Shown: positions 44,022 to 53,880, numbered from the stretch's first letter. The stretch: DNA of 64,000 nt from Bacillota bacterium (GCA_017861315.1 JAGFXP010000006.1:31139-95138); one strand, 5' to 3'. Notes: generated by a model from the letters alone, not told the origin. Program-made: numbers and translations.

Positions 44022-44903
44022 ATGGGGAAAATACCAGTTACAGAAAGAGTTACAGGACACACCGAGCTGATAGGTTTGCTTGCTTACCCTATCAGGCACA
44101 GCATGTCACCGACTATGCATAACGAAGCACTGAAGAAATTAGGGCTGGATTACGTATATGTAGCTTTAGAAGTGGACAGCGAATCACTTGAAGATGCAGT
44201 AAAAGGACTCCGAGCCATGAGGTTCAGAGGCTGCAACGTTTCAATGCCAAATAAACAGAGGATCATTCCATTATTGGACAAAGTGTCTGAAGAAGTGGAA
44301 TTGACCGGCGCAGTTAATACTGTTGTAAACGACAACGGTACCTTGACCGGCTACTGCACAGACGGAATCGGCTGCATGCGCGCACTTTCAGAAGAAGGCG
44401 TGGTCGTTAAAGGGACTAAAATCACCATACTCGGGACAGGCGGAGCAGGAACTGCAATCATAGCCCAGGCTGCTTTGGACGGAGCTGCTGAATTGTCAAT
44501 ATTCAACCGCAAGGACGAATTCTGGGACAAGGCAGTAGAGACCGTTAAGAAAATAAACGAAAAAACAAGCTGCAAAGCTACGCTTTATGCACTGGAAGAC
44601 CAGGACAAGCTCAGGGCGGAAATAGCTGATAGCGCTATATTAATAAATGCAACAGGCGTAGGGATGAAGCCGCTGGAAGGACAGTCACTTATAACTGACC
44701 CTGCTATGCTGAGGCCTGACCTGGTAATACACGAATGCATCTACTCACCGAGAGAGACAGCGCTGCTTAAGCTTGCAAAAGAAGTTGGCTGCAAAAAGGC
44801 ATTGAACGGCCTCGGCATGATGCTTTACCAGGGTGCTGCCGCTTTCAAGCGCTTCACAGGTCAGGATATGCCGATAGAATACATGAAGGATCTTTTATTC
44901 TAA
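44022..44903 (+). CDS. Quinate/shikimate dehydrogenase 1 (YdiB type)
   Basis: This 293-residue dehydrogenase interconverts shikimate (or quinate) with the 3-dehydro compound. Catalytic Lys78 is in NVSMPNK and Asp114 in YCTDGIG. The nucleotide motif is LGTGGAGTAI, followed by SIFNRKDEFWDKA. The C-terminal phrase is GLGMMLYQGAAAF. The FNRKDEF segment and VGMKPLEGQS resemble E. coli YdiB, which uses NAD or NADP, more than biosynthetic AroE. It is the first gene of a plus-strand operon with aroD and an enoate reductase, divergent from LysR1. The ATG lies behind AGGAGGGC. Confidence 0.9.
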   Translation: MGKIPVTERVTGHTELIGLLAYPIRHSMSPTMHNEALKKLGLDYVYVALEVDSESLEDAVKGLRAMRFRGCNVSMPNKQRIIPLLDKVSEEVELTGAVNTVVNDNGTLTGYCTDGIGCMRALSEEGVVVKGTKITILGTGGAGTAIIAQAALDGAAELSIFNRKDEFWDKAVETVKKINEKTSCKATLYALEDQDKLRAEIADSAILINATGVGMKPLEGQSLITDPAMLRPDLVIHECIYSPRETALLKLAKEVGCKKALNGLGMMLYQGAAAFKRFTGQDMPIEYMKDLLF

Positions 44904-44921
44904 ACAAAAAGGAGAAAGAAT

Positions 44922-45677
44922 ATGAAAACAGTTCAGGTTAAAGATGTAATATTCAACGAGGGATCCCCTAAAATCTGTGTTCCACTGGTAGGCAAAACAG
45001 AAGCTGAAATAATTGATGAGGTGAATTTCTTGAGTTCAGTTGATTTCGATCTGGCGGAGTTCAGGGTTGACCACTACGAGTTTGTGGAAGATTTCGGCAA
45101 GGTCCAGACTCTTTTAAAGAAAATCAGAGGGAACTACAGCAAACCGCTTCTTTTCACATTCAGAACAGCTAAAGAAGGCGGAGTTCACGAAATGAGCGAA
45201 GATAAATATTTTGCACTCAACAAGGCAGCTATTGAAAGCGGATGCATAGATCTTGTTGACGTGGAACTGTTCAGCACTCCTGAGGAAATAAACAGCCTCA
45301 TCAAACTGGCAAAAGAGAAGAATGTCAAAGTAGTGATGTCAAACCATGACTTCTTCAAAACGCCTGCAAAAGAAGAGATCGTAAGCAGGCTTGTAATGAT
45401 GCAGGAGTACGATGCAGATATAACAAAAATCGCTGTGATGCCTCAGTCCGAGGAAGATGTTTTGACCCTTCTCAGCGCAACACTGGAGATGAAAAAGGTT
45501 AAGGGCGACAGGCCATGCATCACAATGTCCATGGCATCGCTTGGAGTAATCTCAAGATTGTCAGGAGAGTTATTCGGCTCCTGCATGACATTTGCAGCTG
45601 CAAGACAGATTTCCGCACCGGGACAGGTAAGCGTTAAGGACGCAAGACACATACTAGACGTTCTTAAGCTTTCCTAG
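44922..45677 (+). CDS. aroD: 3-Dehydroquinate dehydratase, type I
   Basis: This 251-residue type I dehydroquinase interconverts 3-dehydroquinate and 3-dehydroshikimate through a Schiff base. Lys169 (ADITKIAVMP) and His142 (MSNHDFF) are the expected catalytic residues; EFRVDHYE and SMASLGVISR are also typical. It starts 18 bases after aroE1 and precedes the flavin enzyme, giving the order dehydrogenase-dehydratase-flavin reductase. This grouping is also known in Listeria. Confidence 0.95.
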   Translation: MKTVQVKDVIFNEGSPKICVPLVGKTEAEIIDEVNFLSSVDFDLAEFRVDHYEFVEDFGKVQTLLKKIRGNYSKPLLFTFRTAKEGGVHEMSEDKYFALNKAAIESGCIDLVDVELFSTPEEINSLIKLAKEKNVKVVMSNHDFFKTPAKEEIVSRLVMMQEYDADITKIAVMPQSEEDVLTLLSATLEMKKVKGDRPCITMSMASLGVISRLSGELFGSCMTFAAARQISAPGQVSVKDARHILDVLKLS

Positions 45678-45711
45678 GCAGCAGGATCAAATTAGTTCGA
45701 GGAGGAACAAA

Positions 45712-47715
45712 ATGAAAAGCAACTATCCAAATCTTCTATCACCAATTACAATCAACGGAATGACGTTGAAAAATAGAACAGTAATGCCTCCAATCGGAAG
45801 CAACTTCGCCACCGTGAACGGGGAAGTATCCGAGGAGATGATCAAGTACTACGAATTAAGAGCAAAGGGCGGCACGGGCCTTATAATCGTTGAAAACATG
45901 TGCGTTGATTTCCCGATGGCAACCAACGGAACAAAACAGTGCAGGATCGATGACAACCAGTTCGTACCCGGGCTGTATACATTGGTTGAAAGGCTTCACT
46001 CTTACGGCGCAAAGGTTTCCGTTCAGCTTAACCACGCAGGAGCATCAGCTTTTGCATTGAGATTGAACGGCGCGCAGCCGGTTTCATCATCAAACATCCC
46101 TTCAAAGACAGGCGGGGCTGTTCCAAGACCTTTGACATTAGAAGAGATGAAAGCCATCGCCAAGAAATTCGGTGAGGCTGCAGCAAGGGCGCAGCTGGCA
46201 GGCTTCGACACAGTTGAAATCCACTGCGGACATTCATACCTGCTGAACCAGTTCCTCTCTCCTCTGTTCAACGACAGAAAGGATGAATTCGGCGGATGCG
46301 CCGAAAACAGGGCAAGATTCCCTAAGATGGTCATAGACGCAGTAAGAGCCGCAGTAGGCCCTAGGTTCCCTATCGACATAAGAATCAGCGCTGCCGATAT
46401 GATCGAAGGCGGAAACACACTGGAAGATTCCCTCGAATTGCTGGAATACCTTCAGGAAAATATTGATTTCATCAACGTTTCTATAGCACAGAACGACAAC
46501 CTTTACCTGCAGCACGACAAGATGAGCCTTCCGGAGGGCTGGAGGAGCTACATGGCTAAAGCAGTCAAGGATAAATTCAACAAACCGGTTATTACATCCG
46601 GCAACTTCCGTTCAGCAAATGTTTGCGAAGATACTATAGCAAACGGAGATGCAGACCTTATAGCTATGGGCCGTGGCCTGATCGCAGAACCATACTGGGC
46701 AAACAAGGTAGCGAACGGGGAAGAAAAGCTTCTCAGAAGGTGTATCTCCTGCAACATAGGATGCGCAGACCACCGTCTGGCAAAATCACAGCCTATCCGC
46801 TGTACGATCAACCCGGACCTTTTATTTGAAGATGCTTACATGGAAAAACAGGTCAGGAAGCCTGTAAATGTTGTGGTAATAGGCGGCGGCACTGCAGGCT
46901 TGGAAGCTGCATGCACAGCTGCAGAAGTAGGCTGCAGCGTGACATTGTTCGAAGAAAAGGACAGATTGGGCGGACTTGCCTGGCTGATAGGAACAGTACC
47001 TGCAAAGGAAAGGATCCACTACTTCGTGGAATACCTCGAAAACAGGGCGGCAGCATTGCCTAACCTTGCGGTTAAGCTCAATACAAAAGCTACAACAGAA
47101 GCAATCGATGCGCTGAATCCAGACCTTATCGTAAACGCAACAGGCTCAAAGCCTCTTCTTCCTCCAATAGCCGGACTGAAGGACAGGGTAGACAGGGAAG
47201 ATTCGAAAATCAAATCGACATTCGGCTTCATCAACAACATAGCTTCTTTTGAAGACTGCAAAGGCAAGAAGGTGGCAGTTGTGGGCGGCGGAGCAGTTGG
47301 TCTTGACGTTGTAGAATTCTTCGCCGAAAGAGGAGCGGACGTTGCGGTTATAGAAATGCTTCCTGTAGTGGGAAAAGACCTCGACACAAACACAAAACTC
47401 GATATCTACAACACAATAAAGGTTCACAACGTAAAAGTCATGACAAACACTGCACTCCAGGTTGTAAATGACGACTCCTTCACTGTAAAAACTCCTGAAG
47501 GAGCTATAGTGGACATGGACTTCGACTACGGCTTCGTATGTCTCGGAATGAGATCAGAAAACGCTGAATTCCCGGCTGTGGAGGCGTATGCTGCAGAAAA
47601 GGGAGTCAGGGTATTCAACAACGGAGACAGCGGAAGAGTAAGAAGAATAATCAACGGAATTGAAGAAGGCAGAAATATAGTGAAGACACTGGAAGTAATG
47701 GGAGCTTTCAAATAA
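45712..47715 (+). CDS. Fe-S flavin enoate reductase-like enzyme 1 (OYE/2,4-dienoyl-CoA reductase family)
   Basis: This 667-residue flavoprotein has an N-terminal FMN-binding TIM barrel (to about residue 345) with HCGHSYLLNQFLSP, which keeps the active-site Tyr, and DEFGG. A [4Fe-4S] motif C-x2-C-x3-C-x12-C follows at about 344-364. The C-terminal dinucleotide-binding half has VVVIGGGTAGLEAA and VAVVGGGAVGLDVVEF. The family reduces activated C=C bonds (2-enoates, dienoyl-CoA). In this operon the likely substrate is a cyclohexene carboxylate such as 3-dehydroshikimate or shikimate, which is an inference. It is a paralog of the enzyme at 50615-52540. Confidence 0.9.
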   Translation: MKSNYPNLLSPITINGMTLKNRTVMPPIGSNFATVNGEVSEEMIKYYELRAKGGTGLIIVENMCVDFPMATNGTKQCRIDDNQFVPGLYTLVERLHSYGAKVSVQLNHAGASAFALRLNGAQPVSSSNIPSKTGGAVPRPLTLEEMKAIAKKFGEAAARAQLAGFDTVEIHCGHSYLLNQFLSPLFNDRKDEFGGCAENRARFPKMVIDAVRAAVGPRFPIDIRISAADMIEGGNTLEDSLELLEYLQENIDFINVSIAQNDNLYLQHDKMSLPEGWRSYMAKAVKDKFNKPVITSGNFRSANVCEDTIANGDADLIAMGRGLIAEPYWANKVANGEEKLLRRCISCNIGCADHRLAKSQPIRCTINPDLLFEDAYMEKQVRKPVNVVVIGGGTAGLEAACTAAEVGCSVTLFEEKDRLGGLAWLIGTVPAKERIHYFVEYLENRAAALPNLAVKLNTKATTEAIDALNPDLIVNATGSKPLLPPIAGLKDRVDREDSKIKSTFGFINNIASFEDCKGKKVAVVGGGAVGLDVVEFFAERGADVAVIEMLPVVGKDLDTNTKLDIYNTIKVHNVKVMTNTALQVVNDDSFTVKTPEGAIVDMDFDYGFVCLGMRSENAEFPAVEAYAAEKGVRVFNNGDSGRVRRIINGIEEGRNIVKTLEVMGAFK

Positions 47716-47727
47716 GCTTGAACCGAT

Positions 47728-47769
47728 AAAAGGGGACGCATATCAAAATAATGGTATGCGTCCCCTTTT
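47728..47769. terminator. Bidirectional terminator between enoate reductase 1 and aroK
   Basis: A 15-bp perfect stem (AAAAGGGGACGCATA and complement) with a 12-base loop has A-run and T-run flanks. It lies between convergent genes. Confidence 0.88.
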
Positions 47770-47780
47770 AATATGCTTTT

Positions 47781-48308
47781 TTAATCCAGCGAGGAAAGCT
47801 TCCCTATAATTTCCTCGCACACCTCATGAACGGTCTTGCCGTCAGTCTCTACGATTATATCCGCCGCCTTAAGATACTTCTCCCTGCGCTTCTCCATAAG
47901 CCCCGCTATGAACTCCACATTCATGTTGTTCCTGAGTATAGGCCTCTCATCGCTGTCCCTGACCCTCTCTAGCGTGGTTTCCGGTGTGGCGGTCAGAAGG
48001 ACCACCCGGCCGTTCTTCTTCATGCTGGCTATGTTCCCCTCCCTGAGGACTATGCCTCCCCCGCAGGACACGACAAGCTGGTTCCGCTTCTGCAGCTCGG
48101 CCAGGGTGCTGCTCTCGCAGTTCCTGAAGTACTCTTCGCCGTATTCCTCAAAGATACTGTTGATGCTCATGCCTTCCTTCCGGGCAATGAGTTCGTCAAT
48201 TTCAACTCTTTCAAGGCCAAGCATGCTGCCAAGGCATTTTGACACTGTTGTCTTACCTGCCCCCATGAAGCCCACCAGGAATATATTGTGCTGGAACAAA
48301 TCTTTCAT
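47781..48308 (-). CDS. aroK: Shikimate kinase
   Basis: This 175-residue P-loop kinase phosphorylates shikimate. It has GFMGAGKTTVSK (about 13-24), the shikimate-binding Asp and Arg in VEIDELIARKEG and EEYFRNCE, and SCGGGIVLRE. It is the only biosynthesis-type gene in the region. It is bounded by terminators on both sides, so it is probably a separate transcript that draws shikimate toward chorismate. Confidence 0.95.
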   Translation of the reverse strand: MKDLFQHNIFLVGFMGAGKTTVSKCLGSMLGLERVEIDELIARKEGMSINSIFEEYGEEYFRNCESSTLAELQKRNQLVVSCGGGIVLREGNIASMKKNGRVVLLTATPETTLERVRDSDERPILRNNMNVEFIAGLMEKRREKYLKAADIIVETDGKTVHEVCEEIIGKLSSLD

Positions 48309-48350
48309 ATGCTATTCTCCCTATGATTCGGATTTTTAGGTTTAACAAAA

Positions 48351-48377
48351 GACGCTAACAATATAATTGTCAGCGTC
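48351..48377 (-). terminator. Terminator of the MFS carrier 1 operon
   Basis: A 12-pair stem with one mismatch (GACGCTGACAAT with ATTGTTAGCGTC on the minus strand) is followed by TTTTG. Confidence 0.8.
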
Positions 48378-48414
48378 TGCATTTTTCAGGATAATTATAG
48401 CCTAAGCTATTGGA

Positions 48415-49644
48415 TTATGCAACGGAGTTTTTCTTGCCTACCCCCTGCTTCTTGAATTCCAGGTTTACGTAAACCGCTATGAGTATGCCCACGAGTGTTA
48501 CTCCCATGTTCAGAAGCAGTACGTACAGTGGTCCGTTTTCTGCACCGCCTGCTTTTGAAAGCATCCCGGCGATGTTCAGGATTATGAAGTTAGCCAAGCT
48601 TGATGCTATCATGACTATCGAAGTGATCTTGCCCTTGTGCGCAGGGAAGAATGAGTTAGCGGTTGAAACCGCGAGCTGGAGAACTCCGCCTGCTGCAGCG
48701 TATCCAAGCACAAAGCCTGCTACCAGACAGATTCCAGGGGTTCTTACCAGGTACACTATCGCAAGCATAGCGAATGATATTGCCGGGTAAAGAACGAGTA
48801 TGTGAACCGGCTTGAGAATCTTCTTGACGAGAACTGCAGTAACAAGTATTGCCGCCATTGTTCCCATTGCGTAGTATGACTGTATGTCCTTAGGATTAGC
48901 CAGTCCGTACAGCTTGCCTAATTCCTGGTTGCAGTTCAGCCACAGCTGGAATGTTGAAGTTATTGTGAAGCCAAGTGATATTACTGCTATGCTGACCGGC
49001 GTGAATTTCATCTTTTCCGGTTTTGCCTTAGCGCCTTCTGCCGCACCGGCAACAACGTTTCTAGGAGGGAACTTCATGAATGCGATGAGCAATCCATCGA
49101 TGGCAAGAGCTGCGCCGGTAACATAGAATATAGTCTGGTATGACATAGCTGATGCCGCTATAAAGCCTATTATGAACGGAAGCACAAACTGTCCGATTGA
49201 TATTGAGAACTTTGTGAACATGTTTGCCACGTCGCCGGATTCTGTGAATATCTCAAGTAGTGTAGGCGTAACGCAAGTGTCAAGGAACGAGTTGGCTGCA
49301 CCGCCTAATAATGCGAATATGTAGGCAACCTGCATTGTCGGTGCCATAACTATACCAACGAAGTATGCTACATACAATACGATACCGATCAGACCTGATA
49401 TTCTTCTGCCGAACTTGTCTGACAGGGGGCCTGCTATTGGAAGGGTTATGAGTCGTCCCAGTCCTAATGCTGCAATAACTGCGAGAACTATACTTACGTC
49501 AAAAGCTCCTGTTGCAAGCTTTTCCGCCCCCCAGGCTCCTGCGAAGTTCTGCTTGTACTGTCCTAGAATTGATACCCCTATACCATGTACAAAGTACGTG
49601 AAGTATAAAGCTAGCGCGGTTGGAATATACTTTTTAGTGTTCAT
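48415..49644 (-). CDS. MFS transporter 1, candidate quinate/shikimate carrier
   Basis: This 409-residue major facilitator protein has twelve expected membrane segments. The MFS loop 2-3 motif appears as GPLSDKFGRRISGLIG. Its closest relative in the window is the 416-residue carrier at 59390-60640; both start with a K(K/Y)Y.PTALALYFTY phrase and share FQLWLNCNQELG. It ends an operon enoate reductase 2-aroE2-MFS1, so uptake of a hydroaromatic acid is inferred. Confidence 0.85.
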   Translation of the reverse strand: MNTKKYIPTALALYFTYFVHGIGVSILGQYKQNFAGAWGAEKLATGAFDVSIVLAVIAALGLGRLITLPIAGPLSDKFGRRISGLIGIVLYVAYFVGIVMAPTMQVAYIFALLGGAANSFLDTCVTPTLLEIFTESGDVANMFTKFSISIGQFVLPFIIGFIAASAMSYQTIFYVTGAALAIDGLLIAFMKFPPRNVVAGAAEGAKAKPEKMKFTPVSIAVISLGFTITSTFQLWLNCNQELGKLYGLANPKDIQSYYAMGTMAAILVTAVLVKKILKPVHILVLYPAISFAMLAIVYLVRTPGICLVAGFVLGYAAAGGVLQLAVSTANSFFPAHKGKITSIVMIASSLANFIILNIAGMLSKAGGAENGPLYVLLLNMGVTLVGILIAVYVNLEFKKQGVGKKNSVA

Positions 49645-49715
49645 CTCTCTTTTTTCTCCTTTTTTTTGTTAATTTTAAACTTTTTATAATTGCATTTATG
49701 GGCCGGATTCAAATG

Positions 49716-50585
49716 TTACTTGTAGAACTCGTTATATACTTCGTCTGCAGGCATTTCCAGTCCTGTGTACAGCTTGAATGCTGCAGCTCCCTGCCACAGG
49801 AGCATGCCTATGCCCCCTACTATTTTGCTGCCGGCAGCTTCCGCCTCCTCCAGCATCTTCGTTGTCTTAGGATTGTATACTGTGTCTGCTACCACGAGGT
49901 CATTTCTGTATACGCTCTTGTCTTTTATGAGCGATTCTTTTTCCAGCGGATGCATTCCAACCTTGGTTGAATTGATCAGTATATCACTTGAATCAATTTC
50001 TTCCTTCAGTTTTGCTTCATCCTCCAGGGGATATACATTTACAACACATTCGGGAACTTCCTTCTTCAGCTTTGCTGCTGTTTCAAGAGCTCTTGGGTAA
50101 AAAGCATCGTCTATGTTGAAAATCGAAATCTCCTTTGCTCCGTCCAGCGCCAGCTGTACCTGGATGGCTGAGCCTGCTCCGCCTGCTCCCATGATGGTGA
50201 TTTTCTTGCCTTTAACTTCAACGCCATTTTCAGCCAGGTTCCGGACAAAGCCTGTTCCGTCAGTATTATGGCCTGTAAGTCTGCCGTTGTCATTCACCAT
50301 GGTGTTCACAGCCCCGATGATCCTTGCTGCCGGCGAGAGTTCATCCAGGTATTCCACAACCGCAGTCTTGCAGGGCATTGTCACGTTTGAGCCCTTTATT
50401 TTGAATGTCTTTATCGCCGCTATAGCATCCGGGAGTTTATCCAGAGTGATGTCAAAAGCCATGTATCCGTAATCCAGTCCTGTTTTCTGAAAGCTGAAGT
50501 TGTACATTGCCGGTGAGCCCGAGTGGTCTACCGGTGAACCGATAAGGCTGTAGAGCCCTGTATGTCCTGTAATACGTCTTTCCAT
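49716..50585 (-). CDS. Quinate/shikimate dehydrogenase 2 (YdiB type)
   Basis: This 289-residue dehydrogenase has SNVTMPCK (catalytic Lys), HNTDGTG (catalytic Asp), the nucleotide loop MGAGGAGSAI and the ending GIGMLLWQGAAAFKLYTG. It resembles aroE3 more than aroE1. After the fold's second strand it has IFNIDDAF where enzyme 1 has FNRKDEF. That change at the cofactor-binding loop could shift NAD/NADP use. It is the middle gene of the enoate reductase 2-aroE2-MFS1 operon, 30 bases after the reductase. Confidence 0.9.
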   Translation of the reverse strand: MERRITGHTGLYSLIGSPVDHSGSPAMYNFSFQKTGLDYGYMAFDITLDKLPDAIAAIKTFKIKGSNVTMPCKTAVVEYLDELSPAARIIGAVNTMVNDNGRLTGHNTDGTGFVRNLAENGVEVKGKKITIMGAGGAGSAIQVQLALDGAKEISIFNIDDAFYPRALETAAKLKKEVPECVVNVYPLEDEAKLKEEIDSSDILINSTKVGMHPLEKESLIKDKSVYRNDLVVADTVYNPKTTKMLEEAEAAGSKIVGGIGMLLWQGAAAFKLYTGLEMPADEVYNEFYK

Positions 50586-50614
50586 ATCCCAAATCCCCCT
50601 TAGTAATGTTTATC

Positions 50615-52540
50615 TTATAGGTTTATGACTACATCGTATGCTTCTTTTGTAGCATCCAGCGCTTTTCGTGCCCTTGTTGCGTCTCCTATAACGAATGTTT
50701 CAGGAACTATCTTCTTAACAGCTTCGCTTATAGGATCGTAGTTACGTGCTCCCATAGCGAGAATTACTGAATCGAAGCCGTCAAGACGGTGTAATTCCTC
50801 AGTTGCTACATCTTTATATGAAACCCCGCCTTCGAAGAACTCTGCAACTGCAGCGCCTGTCACGGATTTAATGCCGTACTCTGCAAAATCCTTCATAAGG
50901 AATATCCTGTGCTCTGATATAACGTCTGGAGCTACCGCATCACGCATTTCAATGACAGTGACGTCATGGTGCTGTTCTCCAAGGAATGCTGCAGTCTCAG
51001 CTCCGACCATTCCGCCTCCCACAACAAGAACCTTTTTGCCGCAGGCGTCTTTTCCTGCAAGAAGGTCTACTGCGTGGATCAATCCTGAATCATGGATTCC
51101 CGGGATGTTAAGGACCAGCGGTCTTGCGCCTGTGCATATTATTACCGAATCGGGAGCGACTTCCTTCACGAGTTCAGGAGTCACTTCTGTGTTCATATTT
51201 ATTTTTACTCCATACATTTCACATTTCTTAACATAGCTTCTCACCATATTTGTAAGGTCGCCTTTTCCTGGAGGGAATGCTGCAAGCCTCATCTGTCCTC
51301 CGAGCACGTCCGATGCTTCATATAATCCAACATCGTGGCCCCTGTGCGCTGCAAGTGCCGCTGCGTACAATCCCGCCACGCCGCCGCCTGCAACCATTAC
51401 CTTTTTTGCCTTTTCCGCTGGCTTGACTTCGCCTTCGTGTCCGACCATAGGATTGACCAGGCATGTTATAGGCTGTCCCTGGAACATGTTGGGAACGCAG
51501 CCCTGGAGACACGCTATGCAAGGGTTAAGCTCATCAAGCTTGCCTGCTGCAGCTTTGTTTGGCGTGTGAGGATCAGCTATGCTCTGACGTCCGAATGCCA
51601 CGAGGTCTGCTCTTCCTTCCCTGACCATAAGCTCCGCAAAATGAGGTTCTGTGTAACGTCCTACTGTTATTACAGGGATGCCAACCGCACGCTTGACCTC
51701 GGTTGCCTGGTCAGCGTTCAATCCGCTGTGAAGAACTGTCGGAGCCCACATGTACTGGTCTCGGATGTGCACAGCTCTTGAAACGTGGATCGCATCGACG
51801 CCGCAGTCTTCAAGGTATGCTGCTATTACGGCAGCATCGTGAACATCCAGTCCTCCGTCGACTTCATCTGATCCGTTTATTCGGCATATTACCGCTATTG
51901 AATGCCCAACCTTTTTGCGTATGTTTTCTATTATTAGTTCAACTATTCTCATCCTGTTCTCGAAGCATCCGCCAAATTCGTCAACCCTCTTGTTTGTCCT
52001 TGGTGAAAGGAAGGTGCTTACCAGGTATCCGTGCGCGCAGTGCACTTCAACCGCATCTATTCCTGCCTTCTTTGCACGAAGCGCCGCATCTCCGTAGAAC
52101 TCTATGAGCTGGTAGATTTCTTCCCTTGTCATTTCCTGCGGCATGTCTTTTCCGTAAACTGAGGGTATTGCTGAAGCTGCCTTTATAGGGAACCCTGCAA
52201 CCTTTGCATTTCCGTCCGGGCCTGCATGCTGAAGCTGCACTGATATTTTTGCGCCTTCTGCATGGCATGCGTCTACGACTTTCTTGAAGCTTTCTATTGT
52301 GCTGTCATTGAAAAGGCATGGCTTGCGCGCTCCTCCTTTTGCTACAGGGGATACAACCGTGGCTTCGAAAGTTATCAGTCCGAATCCTCCTCTTGCACGT
52401 TCACGGTAGTAGGCTAAGGATCTTTCGCTCATTGTTCCGTCAGTGTTTGCAAAGTTATTTCCCATCGGTGAAACAACGAAACGGTTTGGAACCTCCATTG
52501 GTCCTATTTTGATTGGTTGGAACATTGCCTTGAATTTCAT
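50615..52540 (-). CDS. Fe-S flavin enoate reductase-like enzyme 2 (OYE/2,4-dienoyl-CoA reductase family)
   Basis: This 641-residue enzyme has the same architecture as the one at 45712-47715: an FMN TIM barrel (VHCAHGYLVSTFLSP, DEFGG), a C-x2-C-x3-C-x11-C cluster motif (about 343-362), then MVAGGGVAGLYAA and VLVVGGGMVGAETAAFL. It is clearly diverged from the first copy, especially in the substrate-side barrel loops, so it may act on a different intermediate. It heads a minus-strand operon with aroE2 and MFS1. A CTATAG-containing site lies upstream. Confidence 0.9.
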   Translation of the reverse strand: MKFKAMFQPIKIGPMEVPNRFVVSPMGNNFANTDGTMSERSLAYYRERARGGFGLITFEATVVSPVAKGGARKPCLFNDSTIESFKKVVDACHAEGAKISVQLQHAGPDGNAKVAGFPIKAASAIPSVYGKDMPQEMTREEIYQLIEFYGDAALRAKKAGIDAVEVHCAHGYLVSTFLSPRTNKRVDEFGGCFENRMRIVELIIENIRKKVGHSIAVICRINGSDEVDGGLDVHDAAVIAAYLEDCGVDAIHVSRAVHIRDQYMWAPTVLHSGLNADQATEVKRAVGIPVITVGRYTEPHFAELMVREGRADLVAFGRQSIADPHTPNKAAAGKLDELNPCIACLQGCVPNMFQGQPITCLVNPMVGHEGEVKPAEKAKKVMVAGGGVAGLYAAALAAHRGHDVGLYEASDVLGGQMRLAAFPPGKGDLTNMVRSYVKKCEMYGVKINMNTEVTPELVKEVAPDSVIICTGARPLVLNIPGIHDSGLIHAVDLLAGKDACGKKVLVVGGGMVGAETAAFLGEQHHDVTVIEMRDAVAPDVISEHRIFLMKDFAEYGIKSVTGAAVAEFFEGGVSYKDVATEELHRLDGFDSVILAMGARNYDPISEAVKKIVPETFVIGDATRARKALDATKEAYDVVINL

Positions 52541-52694
52541 TAATTTAATACCACCTTTATATATATATATTCTACAAATTACGTTTGTTAATATTTTATT
52601 TTTCGAACTTTTTTACCAAAAATTTATCAAACTTCAGTTTACGAACTTATTATATTACACGAACTTATAGAAAACAAATTGATTACATGCCGTT

Positions 52695-52703
52695 AATCTA
52701 TAG
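52695..52703. promoter_or_regulatory. CTATAG site upstream of enoate reductase 2
   Basis: AATCTATAG is followed by TTTTTTTGTATAG. It lies in the roughly 307-bp gene-free region between LysR2 and enoate reductase 2, a region otherwise AT-rich. Similar sites lie at 53823-53830 and 60723-60731. Confidence 0.45.
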
Positions 52704-52731
52704 TTTTTTTGTATAGTTTTTAGGCGCAAAT

Positions 52732-52757
52732 AAGGCCGGCATTTCTATGCCGGCCTT
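52732..52757 (-). terminator. Hairpin downstream of LysR2
   Basis: An 11-bp perfect stem (AAGGCCGGCAT and complement) with a 4-base loop is followed on the minus strand by only a short T-containing tail. It is a probable terminator of LysR2. Confidence 0.7.
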
Positions 52758-52847
52758 TGGTTTGGCTCTTAACAGGACTGTTTCCAAGACATTTCATACC
52801 CTGTCTAAATAATAACTTTGTTAAGCGTTTACATTCAGCTGCCTGTT

Positions 52848-53732
52848 CTATTTAATTTTTGAAGCATCGATAACAAATTCTTTCAGCTCGTGCACTATAG
52901 GCGGGAGATATCTGTCCTTGAGCATTGCCAGATAAAAATTCCTCTCCCATTTAGGGCTGGTTAGCTGAAGGGCTTTCAGAGCCATGGAACTCAGTATAGG
53001 CATGTTCGGGCATACAGCTATTCCGAAGCCGTTTGCCACAAGCCCTGCGACCACCTCATCTTCCTCGACCTCATAGGCAACCAGAGGTCTTGCGCCTATC
53101 TGCCTGAACAAACCTTCTATGACCGGCCGGAGACCGCTTTTTTGGGAAAATACTATCTGCGGATAAGGGATAGTGTCTATAAGGTCTACGGAATCTCTTG
53201 CTGCCAGCGGGTGGTCCAGCGGAACTATCATCACCAGATCCTGCCTGGCCATCGGGATGAACTCTATCTCCGGCTCCGAATCCAGTTTTGAACAGAATGC
53301 GATATCATATTTCTTGTCCTTTAGCCCCCGGATAAGGTCTGCAGACAAACCTGTGTGGAAGTGGAACTCAATATCCTTCCCGCCGTGCAATTCCATGAAA
53401 TCATGTATTACCCTAGGTATGTAGTCTGTTCCCAGCGTTCGCAGAAAAGCCAGGTCGATTCGGCCTTCACCGGTGCTGGTCATTTTAAGGTTCTTTATGC
53501 CTTCGTCCAGTATCACCAGTGATTTCTCCACATCCTCCAGGAACATTCTTCCGCTCTTTGTCAAAACTATATTTCTTCCGTCCTTTTCGAAAAGCGGCAC
53601 TCCAAGCTCTTCCTCAAGCGAAGAGATTGCATGGCTAAGACTTGGCTGCGTAATCATCAATTCTTTTGAAGCTTTAGTATAATGCTCTAAGTGAGCCAAA
53701 GTTACAAAATAACGCAAATGGTATAAATTCAC
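52848..53732 (-). CDS. LysR-type regulator 2
   Basis: This 294-residue LysR regulator is paralogous to the one at 42971-43855, with HTH region YTKASKELMITQPSLSHAIS (cut) and the phrase PLFEKDGRNIVLTKSG shared almost word for word. The start is a GTG behind AGGTAGTG. It is divergent from aroE3. The inducer-binding lobe differs, so it may sense another hydroaromatic acid (quinate versus shikimate). This is an inference. Confidence 0.9.
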   Translation of the reverse strand: MNLYHLRYFVTLAHLEHYTKASKELMITQPSLSHAISSLEEELGVPLFEKDGRNIVLTKSGRMFLEDVEKSLVILDEGIKNLKMTSTGEGRIDLAFLRTLGTDYIPRVIHDFMELHGGKDIEFHFHTGLSADLIRGLKDKKYDIAFCSKLDSEPEIEFIPMARQDLVMIVPLDHPLAARDSVDLIDTIPYPQIVFSQKSGLRPVIEGLFRQIGARPLVAYEVEEDEVVAGLVANGFGIAVCPNMPILSSMALKALQLTSPKWERNFYLAMLKDRYLPPIVHELKEFVIDASKIK

Positions 53733-53786
53733 ATCACTACCTGCTTTCCATTGTTTTTTTGTTATATTATAGCATTAACCATATGC

Positions 53787-53830
53787 AAAATCTATGAATT
53801 GTTACAATATTATCAATTTGTTTTCTATAG
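53787..53830. promoter_or_regulatory. LysR2/aroE3 operator region
   Basis: AAAATCTATG (53787-53796) and TTCTATAG (53823-53830) occur between the divergent LysR2 and aroE3 genes. The first matches the half-site AAAATCTATT of the LysR1/aroE1 inverted repeat. Confidence 0.45.
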
Positions 53831-53880
53831 TTTACTGTATTATAATAAGCACGAACCAATTTATTTCAGGAGGTATTATG

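Noticed and set aside
47781..48308. aroK as part of the catabolic operons
   Set aside because: It is bounded by terminators on both sides and lacks the CTATAG-type site, so it is more likely a separate biosynthetic gene.
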